Shown here: positions 9,435-19,231 of the stretch, piece after piece
Layout: the number at the start of each line of letters is the position of its first letter
Numbering within the stretch: position 1 is the stretch's first letter
Source of the DNA: Rickettsiales bacterium
Lineage (GTDB): Bacteria > Pseudomonadota > Alphaproteobacteria > Rickettsiales > UBA1997
Reading direction: 5' to 3'
DNA length: 64,000 nt
Assembly: GCA_017475895.1 (NCBI GenBank)
Contig: JAFVEQ010000001.1
Span: forward strand, 28,432-92,431
Notes under the pieces: model-generated
Told to the model about the DNA's origin: nothing
Database searches by the model: none
What the model saw: the letters and a program-made list of their open reading frames with translations, nothing else
Program-made: the position numbers and the translations under genes

Positions 9435-12400
9435 TTATTTCTTTATAAGTTCAAGATTCAAACCCAAAGACCTAACCTCTTTAACCATAACATTAAAGGA
9501 TTCTGGTGTTCCGCAAGTGAAACTCTGTGATCCCTGAACTATTGAATCGTAAATCTTCAATCTTCCAACTATATCATCGGACTTAACGGTCAACATTTCC
9601 TGTAGTGTATAGGCAGCACCATATGCCTGCAGAGCCCAACATTCCATTTCACCGAACTTTTGTCCACCAAAGTGTGACTTACCACCCAATGGTTGTTGAG
9701 TTATTAAGCTGTATGGACCAGTTGATCTAGCGTGTATCTTGTTGTCAACCAAGTGATGTAGTTTTAACATGTACATATAACCAATGGTGACAGGTCTATC
9801 AAAATATTCACCCGTTCTACCATCAATTAACTTAACCTGACCACTCTTATCTATTCCAGCTTCCACCATCAATTCCTCTATGTCTTCTACGGATATGTTT
9901 TCGAATGAACCGGTCTCAAATGGAACATTTCTTCTTAACTTTTCAGCAAATTCTATCAGATCATCATCACTTAAGGAATTGATAAAATCAACTTCTTTTT
10001 GAACTTTATATATTCTCAATAATTTTTCCCTGGTGTTCTTTGCCCTATCTTTACTAAACACGTCCAACATGTCGGAAATCTGCTTTCCAAGTTTAGCGGA
10101 AGCCAGACCCAAATGAACTTCCAGAATTTGTCCCACGTTCATACGAGAAGGAATACCCAACGGACTTAAAACTATATCTATTGGAGTTCCATCATCCATA
10201 TATGGCATATCTTCAACTGGTAATACTCTTGATATAACACCCTTATTACCATATCGACCAGCCATCTTATCACCAGCCTGTAGTCTTTCCTTTGTTGCTA
10301 CTATAACCTTAACTTTTTTCAAAGTTCCCTGCGGTAGTTCATCACACTCTTTTATTTTAATAGCATCATTGTTGAATTTTTTCTCCGTTTTTGATAAAGC
10401 ATCCTTGAATTCTTTAAATAACTTTTCAAGTTTAACCATTATATCTTTATCACCAACAGAAATTTTTTGAATACTGGTGTTAGACATGTTATCCAAAAGG
10501 TCGTCAGTTATGACGGTTCCCTTCTTGATTTTGTCGATATTTTTATCCAGCTGTTGATTCAAAACAAACGGTTTTATCTTTTCCACTAAAGACTTTTTCA
10601 GTAGTAATATCTCTTTGTCCTTAGTTTTAGCTAAGGCATCAATTTTCAAATTATCGATAAACTTTGCTCTTTCGTCTTTATCTAGACCATTTCTTGTGTA
10701 AACCTTTACATCAATAACCGTTCCGGATACAACACTTGGTGGAACATACAATGAAGAATCTCTAACATCCATTGCTTTTTCACCAAATATAACCTTTAGA
10801 AGTTTCTCCTCAGGTGTCTGTGGAGCTTCATTTTTAGGTGTAATCTTTCCAACCAATATATCTCCAGGTTTTATGTGAGCACCAACGTATATTATACCAG
10901 TTTCATCCAGTTTTTTCAATGCTTCTTCACTAACATTTGGAATATCTCTGGTAATTTCTTCAGCACCCAACCTAGTATCCTTAGCTTCCACCTCAAATTC
11001 TTCAAGATGTATTGATGTAAATTCATTTTCCTTCACCAATCTTTCAGAAATCAAAATAGAGTCCTCATAGTTATAACCATCCCAAGTGGAAAATGCCACA
11101 AGAGCATTTTTACCCAGAGCCAATTCACCATTTTCAATACTTTGTGAGTCAGCTATTACTTCATTCTTTTTAACTTTCTGGTTTATTTTAACTATCGGAT
11201 ACTGATTTAGAACAGTGTCATTATTGGTTCTTAAATACTTATTTAGCTCGTAGGTGTGTATTTTTGATAGACTATCACCCCTTAATTCCTCAATAACTAT
11301 TTTCTGAGCATCAACATATTTAACGATACCATCAACTTCAGAAACCACAACTCCACAGTTAGCAAATTTACTAATAACTCTTTCGAGTCCAGTACCAACA
11401 TATGGAGCTTCTGATTTCAGTAAAGGAACCGCCTGCTTCAACATGTTCGCACCCATCGAAACCCTTCGGGATTCGTTATGTTCCAAAAACGGCACTAAAC
11501 CAGCACCTATCGATATTATCTGCCTTGGAGAAATATCTATGTAGTCGATTTGGTCTGGGCTAACACTTATTATTTCACTATCCTTTCTACAAATAACACT
11601 TTCGTTTGTTATTTTATTGTTTTTATCGAGATTAACATTATATGGACTAAATATCTTTCCAGTTTCCTCTATTGCCGACAAATAAACAACTTCATCAGTT
11701 AAAACACCATTTTCAACTTTTCTGTATGGTGTCTCTATAAACCCATATTTGTTTGTTTTGGCAAAAATAGATAAACTGTTGATAAGTCCTATATTAGCAC
11801 CTTCCGGAGATTCCAGAGGACATATCTTACCATAGTGTGTATAGTGAATATCACGTACATCAAAACCAGCTCTTTCTCTTGTTAATCCACCAGGTCCTAA
11901 TGCTGTAATTCTTCTCTTATGTCCCAATTCAGACAGTGGATTAGTTTGATCCATAAACTGAGATAATTGTGATGTATTGAAGAAATCAATTATTGTACTG
12001 GTTAATGGTTTTGTATTTATTAGATTTTGTGGAACTATCGTTTCAAAATCCAGTGAATTCATTTTTTCAATTATGGATCTTTCAACCTTTGCCATACCAG
12101 ATCTGAATTGAACTTCCATCAATTCACCCGTGCTTCGCAGTCTTCTATTTGCCAAATTATCTATATCGTCCGTTTTCTCATCGTTGTGTTTTAGTTTACT
12201 CAAAATTTTGATGGTTGCCAATATATCTTCCTTTGTCAGATGTAATGTATTCATATCAACATCTATACCAAGCCTGTAGTTTATTTTCATTCTACCGACA
12301 TCTGACAAATTATACCTGTTACTGAAAAACAGAGAATTAACGAATTTTTCAGCACTTTCTGCACTTGCTGGTTCTTCCGCCAATCGTACAACTTTATAAA

Positions 12401-13520
12401 TATCAACAAAAACCGATTCTGTGGTTTTGTCTTTTTCCATAAGTAAACTGTTATAAATGTAGTAACCTAAATCAGAACCACTTGGATTTACAACGTTTAT
12501 TTCTTTAATTTTTAATTTTCTGATTGCCTCGAGTTTATCAGCATTCAATAATGTACCGGATTGAAAAAGAACTTCACCGCTTTCCTGATCAATCAAATCA
12601 TCAAGTAAGACAAACGATAGATCCTTGATACCACTCAATAGATACCTGCTGAAACCCTTTTCCTTCAGTTGATTAACTAACCTTTTTGTTATTTTTTTAC
12701 CATTTGGAACAACAACCTCTTTCGTATTGGCATCAATTATATCATATTCAAAAGTTTTATTTATCGAATTTTCGTAGTCAAAATCCACGCTCCAATCCTT
12801 ACCATCAAATTTCAAACTATGTTCTTTGTAATAGTACAACAGAACATCTCTTATGGACATACCCAATATTTTGAATAGATAACTTATTGACATTTTTCTT
12901 TTCTTATCTATTCTGAAGTACAGCAAATCTCTGCTATCAAACTCAAAATCAATCCATGAACCCGTTATAGGAATTATTCTCGCTGTGTAGTTCTTACCGG
13001 AATATATTTTAGACTCTTCACTGTCGAAAAACACTCCGGGCGCTCTTCTCATCTGGGATACAACAACTCGCTCAATACCATTTATAACAAAACTACCCGT
13101 CTGTGTCATAAGTGGCATATCACATAAAAAAACTTCCTGTTCTTTTATCGCTTTAATTTCTTTTTTTGTTTCATCATCGCCGACTTTTTCTAACACTAAA
13201 AGCCTCAATGTGGCAAACAAAGGTATTGAATATGTTCTACCGGACTCTATACACTCTTTAACGGAATATTTTATATTTCCTACTCTGTAATTTACGAATT
13301 CTAAAACAACATTTTTGTTGTTATCTGTAATCGGGAAGAAAGATTCCAATACTTCCTGAACCTTTGATGCTTTCCTTTTTTCTTCATCGTCATTATCTAG
13401 ACAAATAAAGGAATCAAATGAATCTTTCTGTAAAAATACCAAATCAGGGATGAATTCATCGTCAACCCTGTTCGAAAAACTTCTTCTTAAAATACAATTA
13501 GAATGGTTAAAAGTTTTCAC
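9435..13520 (-). CDS. rpoB: DNA-directed RNA polymerase subunit beta
   Basis: 1,361 residues. All beta landmarks are present, including the rifampicin region 'SQLSQFMDQTNPLSELGHKR', the fork loop 'GPGGLTRERAGF', 'HYGKICPLESPEGANIGLI', and the C-terminal 'GGQKFGEMECWALQAYGAAYTLQEML' clamp segment. The rifampicin region carries threonine where Escherichia coli has S531 (see findings). Part of the rplKAJL-rpoBC unit, with an attenuator-like hairpin before it. Confidence 0.98.
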   Translation of the reverse strand: MKTFNHSNCILRRSFSNRVDDEFIPDLVFLQKDSFDSFICLDNDDEEKRKASKVQEVLESFFPITDNNKNVVLEFVNYRVGNIKYSVKECIESGRTYSIPLFATLRLLVLEKVGDDETKKEIKAIKEQEVFLCDMPLMTQTGSFVINGIERVVVSQMRRAPGVFFDSEESKIYSGKNYTARIIPITGSWIDFEFDSRDLLYFRIDKKRKMSISYLFKILGMSIRDVLLYYYKEHSLKFDGKDWSVDFDYENSINKTFEYDIIDANTKEVVVPNGKKITKRLVNQLKEKGFSRYLLSGIKDLSFVLLDDLIDQESGEVLFQSGTLLNADKLEAIRKLKIKEINVVNPSGSDLGYYIYNSLLMEKDKTTESVFVDIYKVVRLAEEPASAESAEKFVNSLFFSNRYNLSDVGRMKINYRLGIDVDMNTLHLTKEDILATIKILSKLKHNDEKTDDIDNLANRRLRSTGELMEVQFRSGMAKVERSIIEKMNSLDFETIVPQNLINTKPLTSTIIDFFNTSQLSQFMDQTNPLSELGHKRRITALGPGGLTRERAGFDVRDIHYTHYGKICPLESPEGANIGLINSLSIFAKTNKYGFIETPYRKVENGVLTDEVVYLSAIEETGKIFSPYNVNLDKNNKITNESVICRKDSEIISVSPDQIDYIDISPRQIISIGAGLVPFLEHNESRRVSMGANMLKQAVPLLKSEAPYVGTGLERVISKFANCGVVVSEVDGIVKYVDAQKIVIEELRGDSLSKIHTYELNKYLRTNNDTVLNQYPIVKINQKVKKNEVIADSQSIENGELALGKNALVAFSTWDGYNYEDSILISERLVKENEFTSIHLEEFEVEAKDTRLGAEEITRDIPNVSEEALKKLDETGIIYVGAHIKPGDILVGKITPKNEAPQTPEEKLLKVIFGEKAMDVRDSSLYVPPSVVSGTVIDVKVYTRNGLDKDERAKFIDNLKIDALAKTKDKEILLLKKSLVEKIKPFVLNQQLDKNIDKIKKGTVITDDLLDNMSNTSIQKISVGDKDIMVKLEKLFKEFKDALSKTEKKFNNDAIKIKECDELPQGTLKKVKVIVATKERLQAGDKMAGRYGNKGVISRVLPVEDMPYMDDGTPIDIVLSPLGIPSRMNVGQILEVHLGLASAKLGKQISDMLDVFSKDRAKNTREKLLRIYKVQKEVDFINSLSDDDLIEFAEKLRRNVPFETGSFENISVEDIEELMVEAGIDKSGQVKLIDGRTGEYFDRPVTIGYMYMLKLHHLVDNKIHARSTGPYSLITQQPLGGKSHFGGQKFGEMECWALQAYGAAYTLQEMLTVKSDDIVGRLKIYDSIVQGSQSFTCGTPESFNVMVKEVRSLGLNLELIKK

Positions 13521-13561
13521 TTAATTATCCTTTTGGTTATTAAAAATTTATAAAAATTAAA

Positions 13562-13590
13562 GAGTCTATCCACTAACTAAAGATAGACTC
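13562..13590 (-). terminator. Attenuator-like hairpin between rplL and rpoB
   Basis: 9-bp stem GAGTCTATC (13562-13570) / GATAGACTC (13582-13590), followed on the minus strand by TTTAATTTTTAT. Its position matches the partial terminator known between rplL and rpoBC in many bacteria, which lowers RNA polymerase expression relative to ribosomal proteins. Inferred from position and shape. Confidence 0.6.
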
Positions 13591-13599
13591 ATATAAAAC

Positions 13600-13968
13600 C
13601 TAGGATAACTTAACTTTTGCTCCGGCAGCTTCTAATTTAGCTTTTATTGCTTCAGCGTCTTCCTTTTTAACGTCTTCTTTAACTACTTTAGGAGCGCCAT
13701 CAACTAGGTCTTTTGCTTCCTTCAAGCCTAGACCAGTAATTGCTCTAACTTCTTTAATAACATTTATTTTATTATCACCAGCAGCTTCTAGTGTAACTGT
13801 GAATGATGTTTGTTCTTCAGCAGGAGCAGCACCAGCGGCAGGAGCAGCAGCAACAGCCACAGCGGCTGTAACACCCCATTTTTCTTCCAACATCTTTGCT
13901 AATTCAGCAACTTCTAATGCACTTAATGTTGACAATTCTTCAACTATTTTTTCTAATTTTTCAGTCAT
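13600..13968 (-). CDS. rplL: 50S ribosomal protein L7/L12
   Basis: 122 residues. It has an N-terminal dimerisation helix ('[25 protein letters not shown]'), an alanine-rich flexible hinge (about 36-52), and the C-terminal domain with '[25 protein letters not shown]' that recruits elongation factors. Stalk protein of the large subunit, in the standard place after rplJ. Confidence 0.97.
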   Translation of the reverse strand: MTEKLEKIVEELSTLSALEVAELAKMLEEKWGVTAAVAVAAAPAAGAAPAEEQTSFTVTLEAAGDNKINVIKEVRAITGLGLKEAKDLVDGAPKVVKEDVKKEDAEAIKAKLEAAGAKVKLS

Positions 13969-14001
13969 CTTAAACCTTTTTTAAATTATTAATAATAAAC
14001 A

Positions 14002-14484
14002 CTAGGCTTCTAGTTTTTCTTTGTATGCTGCTAACACTCTAGCCAATTGTGAACCAGGTGCTCTCAACACTCCAATAAATCTTGCTCTTACATCATCTAA
14101 CGAACCGAGAGATGCTAATTCTTTAATTTTTCCATTATCAATTGCCTTTCCATCCAATGAAGCAATTTTTATATTAACCTTGTCGTTATCTTTAGTAAAA
14201 TTAAACATAACATTCGACAAAGCAATTGGATCTTCCGAATAGGAAACCGCTATTTGATCATGGAAATACTCATCTAAAAATTCAAATTCAGTGCCTTTTA
14301 TTGCCTTTCTAAATAAAGTATTTTTAAGCACTTTCATATTTGCCTTTTTATCCTTGAGTTCGCTTCTCAATCTAACAACACCACCTGCATCAAGACCTTT
14401 GTAGTCAAACAATATAAACATTTGGTTATTAGATAGAATATTCTTTGCCAATTCTACGGAGTTTTGTTTTTGAACTTTATTCAT
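14002..14484 (-). CDS. rplJ: 50S ribosomal protein L10
   Basis: 160 residues, normal length. N-terminal RNA-binding domain ('FILFDYKGLDAGGVVRLRSELK' region, residues about 23-45) and a C-terminal helix that anchors the L7/L12 dimers. 4 nt after rplA and upstream of rplL, the usual order; autoregulation by L10-L12 on the leader is known in other bacteria. Confidence 0.97.
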   Translation of the reverse strand: MNKVQKQNSVELAKNILSNNQMFILFDYKGLDAGGVVRLRSELKDKKANMKVLKNTLFRKAIKGTEFEFLDEYFHDQIAVSYSEDPIALSNVMFNFTKDNDKVNIKIASLDGKAIDNGKIKELASLGSLDDVRARFIGVLRAPGSQLARVLAAYKEKLEA

Positions 14485-14487
14485 AGT

Positions 14488-15165
14488 CTATTCTCCAATA
14501 TTAGTTTTTTCCACATCAATAGCCACAGATGGTCCCATAGTTGTTGACAGGTAAGCACTTTTAATGTATTTACCTTTAATAACTTCTGGTTTTGCTTCCT
14601 TTATGGCACCTATTACGGCCTTTATGTTTGACATCAGATCACTGTTGCTAAAGTCAATTTTACCAACCATAGTGTGGATTATACCAAACTTGTCGTTTTT
14701 AAAATTAACTTTACCTTTGATGGCAACTTTAATTGCCTCCAAAACATCATCCGTAACATTACCATTCTTTGGATTAGGCATTAAACCTCTTGGTCCCAAT
14801 TTCTTTGCTATTTTACTTAAACGTTTCATTGCATCTGGTGTAGCTATACAATAATCAAAATCCATAAAGCCACCTTCAATCTCCGCCATAAGTTCATCCA
14901 TACCAGCTTTAATAGCACCAGCTTTAACGGCATCCTTTTGTAAAGATTCGTTATCAGTAAATACTATTATTCTTATAGATTTACCAGTTCCAGCAGGTAA
15001 AGCAACAGCTCCTCTTATGTTTTGATTTGATTGTTTAGCATCAATATTTAAATTAAATATCAAGTCAACAGTTTCAACAAACTTTCTAGGCTTATCTTTA
15101 GAATTCTGTTTAATCATATCTATAGCAGTAGCTACATCAACTATCTCATTTTTAACTACTTCCAT
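14488..15165 (-). CDS. rplA: 50S ribosomal protein L1
   Basis: 225 residues, full length. The signature 'KLGPRGLMPNPKNGNVTDDV' is present, with the C-terminal 'YLSTTMGPSVAID'. Binds 23S rRNA at the L1 stalk. Translationally coupled to rplK (1-nt spacing). Confidence 0.97.
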   Translation of the reverse strand: MEVVKNEIVDVATAIDMIKQNSKDKPRKFVETVDLIFNLNIDAKQSNQNIRGAVALPAGTGKSIRIIVFTDNESLQKDAVKAGAIKAGMDELMAEIEGGFMDFDYCIATPDAMKRLSKIAKKLGPRGLMPNPKNGNVTDDVLEAIKVAIKGKVNFKNDKFGIIHTMVGKIDFSNSDLMSNIKAVIGAIKEAKPEVIKGKYIKSAYLSTTMGPSVAIDVEKTNIGE

Positions 15166-15166
15166 A

Positions 15167-15604
15167 CTACTCCTCTTTAACTTGTAGACCCATTGATAAA
15201 GCAGAACCTTTTACCATTTCCATGCAAGCCTTCAAATCCTTTGTATTCATATCAGGCATTTTTGACTTAGCAATTTCTTCAATTTGCTTCATTGTTATTG
15301 TACCTGCTACGTCCTTACCAGTATTGGAAGAGCCTTTCGCTAAACCTATCGCTTTTTTTATCAAATAGGTCATTGGCGGTTCTTTGGTGATAAAAGTAAA
15401 ACTCTTATCCTTATAAACACTAATTACTACTGGAATTGGTGTTCCTGCTTCGTAATTAAATTTTAAAGCATTAAATTGTTTACAAAAATCCATTATATTA
15501 ACACCTCTTTGTCCCAATGCTGGTCCAATAGGTGGTGCTGGGTTAGCCTTTGCAACCGGAACCTGTAAACTAATTTTTGCTACAATTTCCTTTTTAGGAG
15601 CCAT
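15167..15604 (-). CDS. rplK: 50S ribosomal protein L11
   Basis: 145 residues. Typical 'VPVAKANPAPPIGPALGQRG' N-terminus, which contacts the thiostrepton/GTPase centre RNA, and the C-terminal rRNA-binding domain ending 'GSALSMGLQVKEE'. Part of the nusG-rplK-rplA-rplJ-rplL run. Confidence 0.97.
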   Translation of the reverse strand: MAPKKEIVAKISLQVPVAKANPAPPIGPALGQRGVNIMDFCKQFNALKFNYEAGTPIPVVISVYKDKSFTFITKEPPMTYLIKKAIGLAKGSSNTGKDVAGTITMKQIEEIAKSKMPDMNTKDLKACMEMVKGSALSMGLQVKEE

Positions 15605-15640
15605 ATCTGTTACACTCTAAAAAATTAATAAAATAAAAAA

Positions 15641-16159
15641 TTAAATTTTTTCCACTTTTGAAGGACTCAATTCAATTATAGTATTTCTACCAAATATTGA
15701 TATTGATATCTTCAAAATATTCTTAACATCATCTTTTCCTTCAACAACACCGGTGAAAGATTCAAAATGTCCATCATTTATCCTAACGTTATCCCCAACT
15801 TCAAATTTGTCATCTTCAGGAGCAAGATTCTTCTCTGCCTCTTGTTTTAATATATTGATTTTATCCTCTGGGACAACTTCCGGTTTCAGTGGGTCACCAC
15901 CCAAAAACCCCATTACTCTTGGCATAGATCTAATATCATCTATTGTAGCTCTATTTGCCACCATGTTTACAAATATATAATTAGGAAAAATTTTTTGTGT
16001 AGCTTCAACTTTTTTCCCTTTCAACACTTTGAAAACTTTTTTAGTTGGAACAAATGCCTCTTTTATGTATTCATTAGTTTCTGCCATTTTATTTATATCA
16101 CCACTAACCTTCGTTTCGCTTCCGGAATAAGTAGCTAAAGTATACCATTTAAAGTCCAT
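15641..16159 (-). CDS. nusG: Transcription elongation/antitermination factor NusG
   Basis: 172 residues. N-terminal NGN domain ('WYTLATYSGSETKVSGDI', 'IFPNYIFVNM') and C-terminal KOW domain ('VGDNVRINDGHFESFTGVVEG'). Couples RNA polymerase to Rho or the ribosome. Its start overlaps the end of secE by 11 nt, indicating translational coupling. Confidence 0.96.
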   Translation of the reverse strand: MDFKWYTLATYSGSETKVSGDINKMAETNEYIKEAFVPTKKVFKVLKGKKVEATQKIFPNYIFVNMVANRATIDDIRSMPRVMGFLGGDPLKPEVVPEDKINILKQEAEKNLAPEDDKFEVGDNVRINDGHFESFTGVVEGKDDVKNILKISISIFGRNTIIELSPSKVEKI

Positions 16160-16343
16160 TGTAAATACCTAATAAAATCTTTGTTAATTTAGCAATAAAA
16201 AAATCAGTAAAACTTATAAAAATAACAAAAACCAAAACTAAAATCAATACGACTAAAGAAGTCAGTTTAACGTCATCTTTTGTCGGAAATGTTACATTTC
16301 CTACTTCTTTTGCCACATTTTTAAAATAATTCAGTAACTGCAT
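16149..16343 (-). CDS. secE: Preprotein translocase subunit SecE
   Basis: 64 residues, the short single-span form. Amphipathic N-terminal segment ('NVAKEVGNVTFPTKDDVK') followed by one hydrophobic membrane helix (about residues 28-60). Position between tRNA-Trp and nusG is diagnostic. Partner of SecY in the inner membrane. Confidence 0.93.
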   Translation of the reverse strand: MQLLNYFKNVAKEVGNVTFPTKDDVKLTSLVVLILVLVFVIFISFTDFFIAKLTKILLGIYNGL

Positions 16344-16358
16344 AAACTATCTTTATTT

Positions 16359-16434
16359 TGGCAGGGGCAGAAGGATTCGAACCCTCGACCGACGGTTTTG
16401 GAGACCGCTACTCTACCAGCTGAGCTATACCCCT
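16359..16434 (-). tRNA. tRNA-Trp (CCA anticodon)
   Basis: The minus strand folds as a cloverleaf: acceptor AGGGGTA / TGCCCCT, D arm with AGCTGGTAGAG, anticodon loop CTCCAAA, T arm with GGTTCGAATCC, and an encoded 3' GCCA. Lies between tuf and secE, as in many Proteobacteria. Confidence 0.96.
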
Positions 16435-16484
16435 AGTTAATTACCTCTAAAATTATATTTATTGTAAATTACTAATTTTAGAAA

Positions 16485-16535
16485 GACTGGAAATAGTTAA
16501 AATTAATAACACCACAAATCTTAACTACTTCAGTC
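16485..16535 (-). other. Long imperfect hairpin between tuf and tRNA-Trp
   Basis: Arms 16485-16500 and 16521-16535 pair (GACTG/CAGTC and TAGTTAA/TTAACTA with a small internal mismatch), loop about 20 nt, then TCTTTCTAAAA on the minus strand. It may mark a processing site between the tuf message and the tRNA, or a partial terminator. The 16435-16580 spacer holds nothing else I can recognise. Confidence 0.4.
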
Positions 16536-16580
16536 CAATAAACAATAAAAAACAACAAAAAATTATAGAGGTAAATATTA

Positions 16581-17774
16581 CTATTCTATAACTTCACTTA
16601 CAACACCAGCACCAACTGTGTGTCCACCTTCTCTGATAGCAAATCTTTGTCCCTTTTCCATAGCAATAGGAGCTATCAAAGAAATTTCTAGTTTAACGTT
16701 ATCACCAGGCATTACCATTTCTACACCTTCTGGCAATACAACTGAACCGGTAACGTCTGTTGTTCTAAAGTAGAATTGTGGTCTGTAGTTCTTAAAGAAT
16801 GGTGTGTGTCTACCACCTTCTTCCTTAGTTAGTACATAAACTTCTGCTTTGAACTTTGTGTGTGGGTGAATGCTTCCTGGTTTACAAAGAACTTGTCCTC
16901 TTTCAACTTCTTCTCTCTTTGTACCTCTTAATAGGATACCAACGTTATCACCTGCTTGTCCCTGATCCAAAAGTTTTCTAAACATTTCAACACCGGTACA
17001 GGTTGTCTTTTGTGTATCTCTTAAACCAACGATTTCAACTTCATCACCAACTTTAATAACACCTCTTTCAACTCTTCCGGTTACAACTGTTCCTCTTCCG
17101 GATATTGAGAATACATCTTCAATAGGCATTAGGAATTCACCATCTAATGGTCTCTTTGGTTCAGGAATGTATTCATCAACAGCATCCATCAACTTTAGAA
17201 TAGCTTGTTCACCGATTTCACTTGTGTCTCCCTCAAGAGCTTTCAGAGCTGATCCTTTTATCACTGGTGTATCATCTCCAGGGAATCCGTAGGAAGTTAA
17301 CAATTCTCTTACTTCCATCTCAACTAGATCTAACAATTCTGGATCGTCAACCATATCAACTTTGTTCAAAAATACCACTATGTAAGGAACACCAACCTGT
17401 TTTGCCAATAGAATGTGTTCTCTTGTCTGTGGCATAGGACCATCAGCAGCAGATACTACCAATATAGCACCATCCATTTGAGCGGCACCAGTAATCATGT
17501 TCTTTACGTAGTCTGCGTGTCCTGGACAGTCAACGTGAGCGTAGTGTCTCTTAGCTGTTTCGTATTCAACGTGAGCCGTGTTAATTGTAATACCTCTCTC
17601 TTTTTCCTCTGGAGCAGCATCAATTTCATCATAGCCCTTAACTACTATATTTTTATTTTGCTTTCCTAAAACTGTTGTTATAGCAGCAGTTAGAGTTGTT
17701 TTACCGTGGTCAACGTGGCCGATTGTACCAATGTTTACATGTGGCTTGGTTCTCTGAAAAGTTTCTTTACACAT
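16581..17774 (-). CDS. tuf: Elongation factor Tu
   Basis: 397 residues. GTPase motifs GHVDHGKT (G1), DCPGHADYV (G3), NKVDMVD (G4) and GSALKAL (G5), followed by beta-barrel domains II and III ending '[15 protein letters not shown]'. Delivers aminoacyl-tRNA to the ribosome. Preceded by tRNA-Gly and followed by tRNA-Trp on the same strand, so probably co-transcribed with both. Confidence 0.98.
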   Translation of the reverse strand: MCKETFQRTKPHVNIGTIGHVDHGKTTLTAAITTVLGKQNKNIVVKGYDEIDAAPEEKERGITINTAHVEYETAKRHYAHVDCPGHADYVKNMITGAAQMDGAILVVSAADGPMPQTREHILLAKQVGVPYIVVFLNKVDMVDDPELLDLVEMEVRELLTSYGFPGDDTPVIKGSALKALEGDTSEIGEQAILKLMDAVDEYIPEPKRPLDGEFLMPIEDVFSISGRGTVVTGRVERGVIKVGDEVEIVGLRDTQKTTCTGVEMFRKLLDQGQAGDNVGILLRGTKREEVERGQVLCKPGSIHPHTKFKAEVYVLTKEEGGRHTPFFKNYRPQFYFRTTDVTGSVVLPEGVEMVMPGDNVKLEISLIAPIAMEKGQRFAIREGGHTVGAGVVSEVIE

Positions 17775-17800
17775 AATTTCATAACTTCTTTAGTTAATAA

Positions 17801-17874
17801 TGGTGCGGGTGATGGGAATCGGACCCACGTAGCTAGCTTGGAAGGCTAGTGCTCTACCACTGAGCTACACCCGC
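17801..17874 (-). tRNA. tRNA-Gly (TCC anticodon)
   Basis: Minus-strand cloverleaf: acceptor GCGGGTG / CACCCGC, D arm AGCTCAGTGGTAGAGC, anticodon stem CTAGC/GCTAG with loop CTTCCAA, T arm GGGTCCGATTCCC, encoded ACCA. It lies 26 nt upstream of tuf. Confidence 0.96.
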
Positions 17875-18157
17875 TATACCGAGTATATCTTCTCCTACTT
17901 CGGGCGAAGTAGTTCGAATAAATACAATTGCTTCACATAGTAATATTTAAAAATTAAATTACAAGAGAAAAGTTTCAATATTATTAAAAAAACATCAAAA
18001 AAAAATTTGAAAAATATCATAAAATCAACAAAATATTATGAAAATTTAACAAAAAAAATAACAACATTTAGTAGGATTTGGTTTAATATATAAAATTTCC
18101 TTGAAAATTTTTTATTCATCAGTAAAATCTAGCAAGATCATATAATATATAATTTGC
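17875..18157. other. Divergent intergenic region between tRNA-Gly and lpxD
   Basis: About 280 nt, extremely AT-rich. It must hold the minus-strand promoter of the tRNA-Gly-tuf-rpoC unit, which I could not place with confidence, and the lpxD promoter (listed separately). A hairpin CTACTTC (17895-17901) / GAAGTAG (17906-17912) sits just upstream of the tRNA-Gly 5' end. It lacks a T run, so it may be a processing signal in the tRNA leader. I see no gene here. Confidence 0.5.
18101..18128 (+). promoter_or_regulatory. Candidate lpxD promoter
   Basis: TTGAAA (18101-18106), 16-nt spacer, TAAAAT (18123-18128), about 30 nt before the lpxD ATG. Matches the 16-nt spacer seen at the other promoters in the window. 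A second TATAAT at 18141 has no partner at this distance. Confidence 0.45.
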
Positions 18158-19231
18158 ATGAAACAAGTTTTACAAACCGCCAACAGTATACACAGTGTTG
18201 GAACGTTTAATGATTTCTTTACTAAGCAAAAAGAATACATAACCATTGCTGAATTAAGTAAAAATATTACCATATCGAACATCGATGAACTTGACCAAAA
18301 TTCGAAAATATTCACTGTAAGTACACTAAAAAAAGCAGATGATAAGTCTGTATCATTCCTTTCAAATGCTAAATATGTAAAAGATCTGAAGGAAACGAAA
18401 GCGGGTTTTTGTTTAATTGACAGAAATCACAAAGACATTGTACCAAAAAACACAACTCCAATAGTTGTTGATAATCCACATTTTGCCTACACGGTCATTT
18501 TAAACATTTTGTACTTCGTTCCAATTTTCGAAGTTAATGCTGGAATATCAGACAGAGCAAATGTCGACAGCAGTGCTAAAATAGGCAAAAATACAGAAAT
18601 ACAGGCCGGAGCATTTATAGATAAAAATGTTGTAATTGGAAATAATTGTAAAATATGTGCCAATGTCGTAATAAATCACGGTTGTATAATTGGCGACAAT
18701 ACCTATATAGGTGCAAATGCTACGATTTCCTACAGTAAAATAGGACATGACACTATAATCCACAACGGAGCAAACATAGGACAATGCGGTTTTGGATTTG
18801 TTCATGAAAAGGGTTTTAATTATAAAATACCACAGTTGGGAATAGTTGAAATAGGTGATTTTGTGGAAATAGGAGCCGGCACCTGTGTTGACCGTGGAGC
18901 CTTCGACAATACAAAAATTGGCAACAACACAAAAATTGACAATTTGAATCAAATTGCACATGGTGTTGAAGTTGGTAATGGTTGCTTTTTTGCCTCTCAT
19001 GTTGGAATATCCGGCAGTACAAAGATTGGTAACTTTGTTCAACTTGGTGGTCAAACTGGAATAGCTGGACACATAAGAATCGGAGATGGAGTACAGGCAG
19101 CTGGTAAAACAGGTATTTTATCGGACGTTGAAGCAATGTCAGTTATTGGTGGCGTTCCATCAATGCCAATAAAAGATTGGCACAGAACTACTATTAATTT
19201 AAAAAAAATGTTAAAGAAAGAAGGTAAATAA
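18158..19231 (+). CDS. lpxD: UDP-3-O-acylglucosamine N-acyltransferase
   Basis: 357 residues. N-terminal LpxD uridine-binding domain (about 1-110), then a left-handed beta helix of hexapeptide repeats ('IGNNCKICANVVIN', 'IGDNTYIGANATI') with the catalytic His in 'NQIAHGVEVG'. Adds the N-linked acyl chain in lipid A synthesis. First gene of lpxD-fabZ-lpxC; its stop overlaps the fabZ start by 1 nt. There is no strong ribosome-binding site and the leader is short. Confidence 0.95.
   Translation: MKQVLQTANSIHSVGTFNDFFTKQKEYITIAELSKNITISNIDELDQNSKIFTVSTLKKADDKSVSFLSNAKYVKDLKETKAGFCLIDRNHKDIVPKNTTPIVVDNPHFAYTVILNILYFVPIFEVNAGISDRANVDSSAKIGKNTEIQAGAFIDKNVVIGNNCKICANVVINHGCIIGDNTYIGANATISYSKIGHDTIIHNGANIGQCGFGFVHEKGFNYKIPQLGIVEIGDFVEIGAGTCVDRGAFDNTKIGNNTKIDNLNQIAHGVEVGNGCFFASHVGISGSTKIGNFVQLGGQTGIAGHIRIGDGVQAAGKTGILSDVEAMSVIGGVPSMPIKDWHRTTINLKKMLKKEGK

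Noticed and set aside
13799-13984. Alanine-rich plus-strand ORF
   Set aside because: It is the antisense of the rplL alanine-rich hinge, which has low codon constraint on the reverse strand.
17895-17912. Hairpin upstream of tRNA-Gly as a terminator
   Set aside because: No T run on either strand; more likely part of the tRNA leader.
18112-18315. Hydrophobic minus-strand ORF over the start of lpxD
   Set aside because: Antisense to a clear lpxD frame and its promoter; no ribosome-binding site or homology signal.
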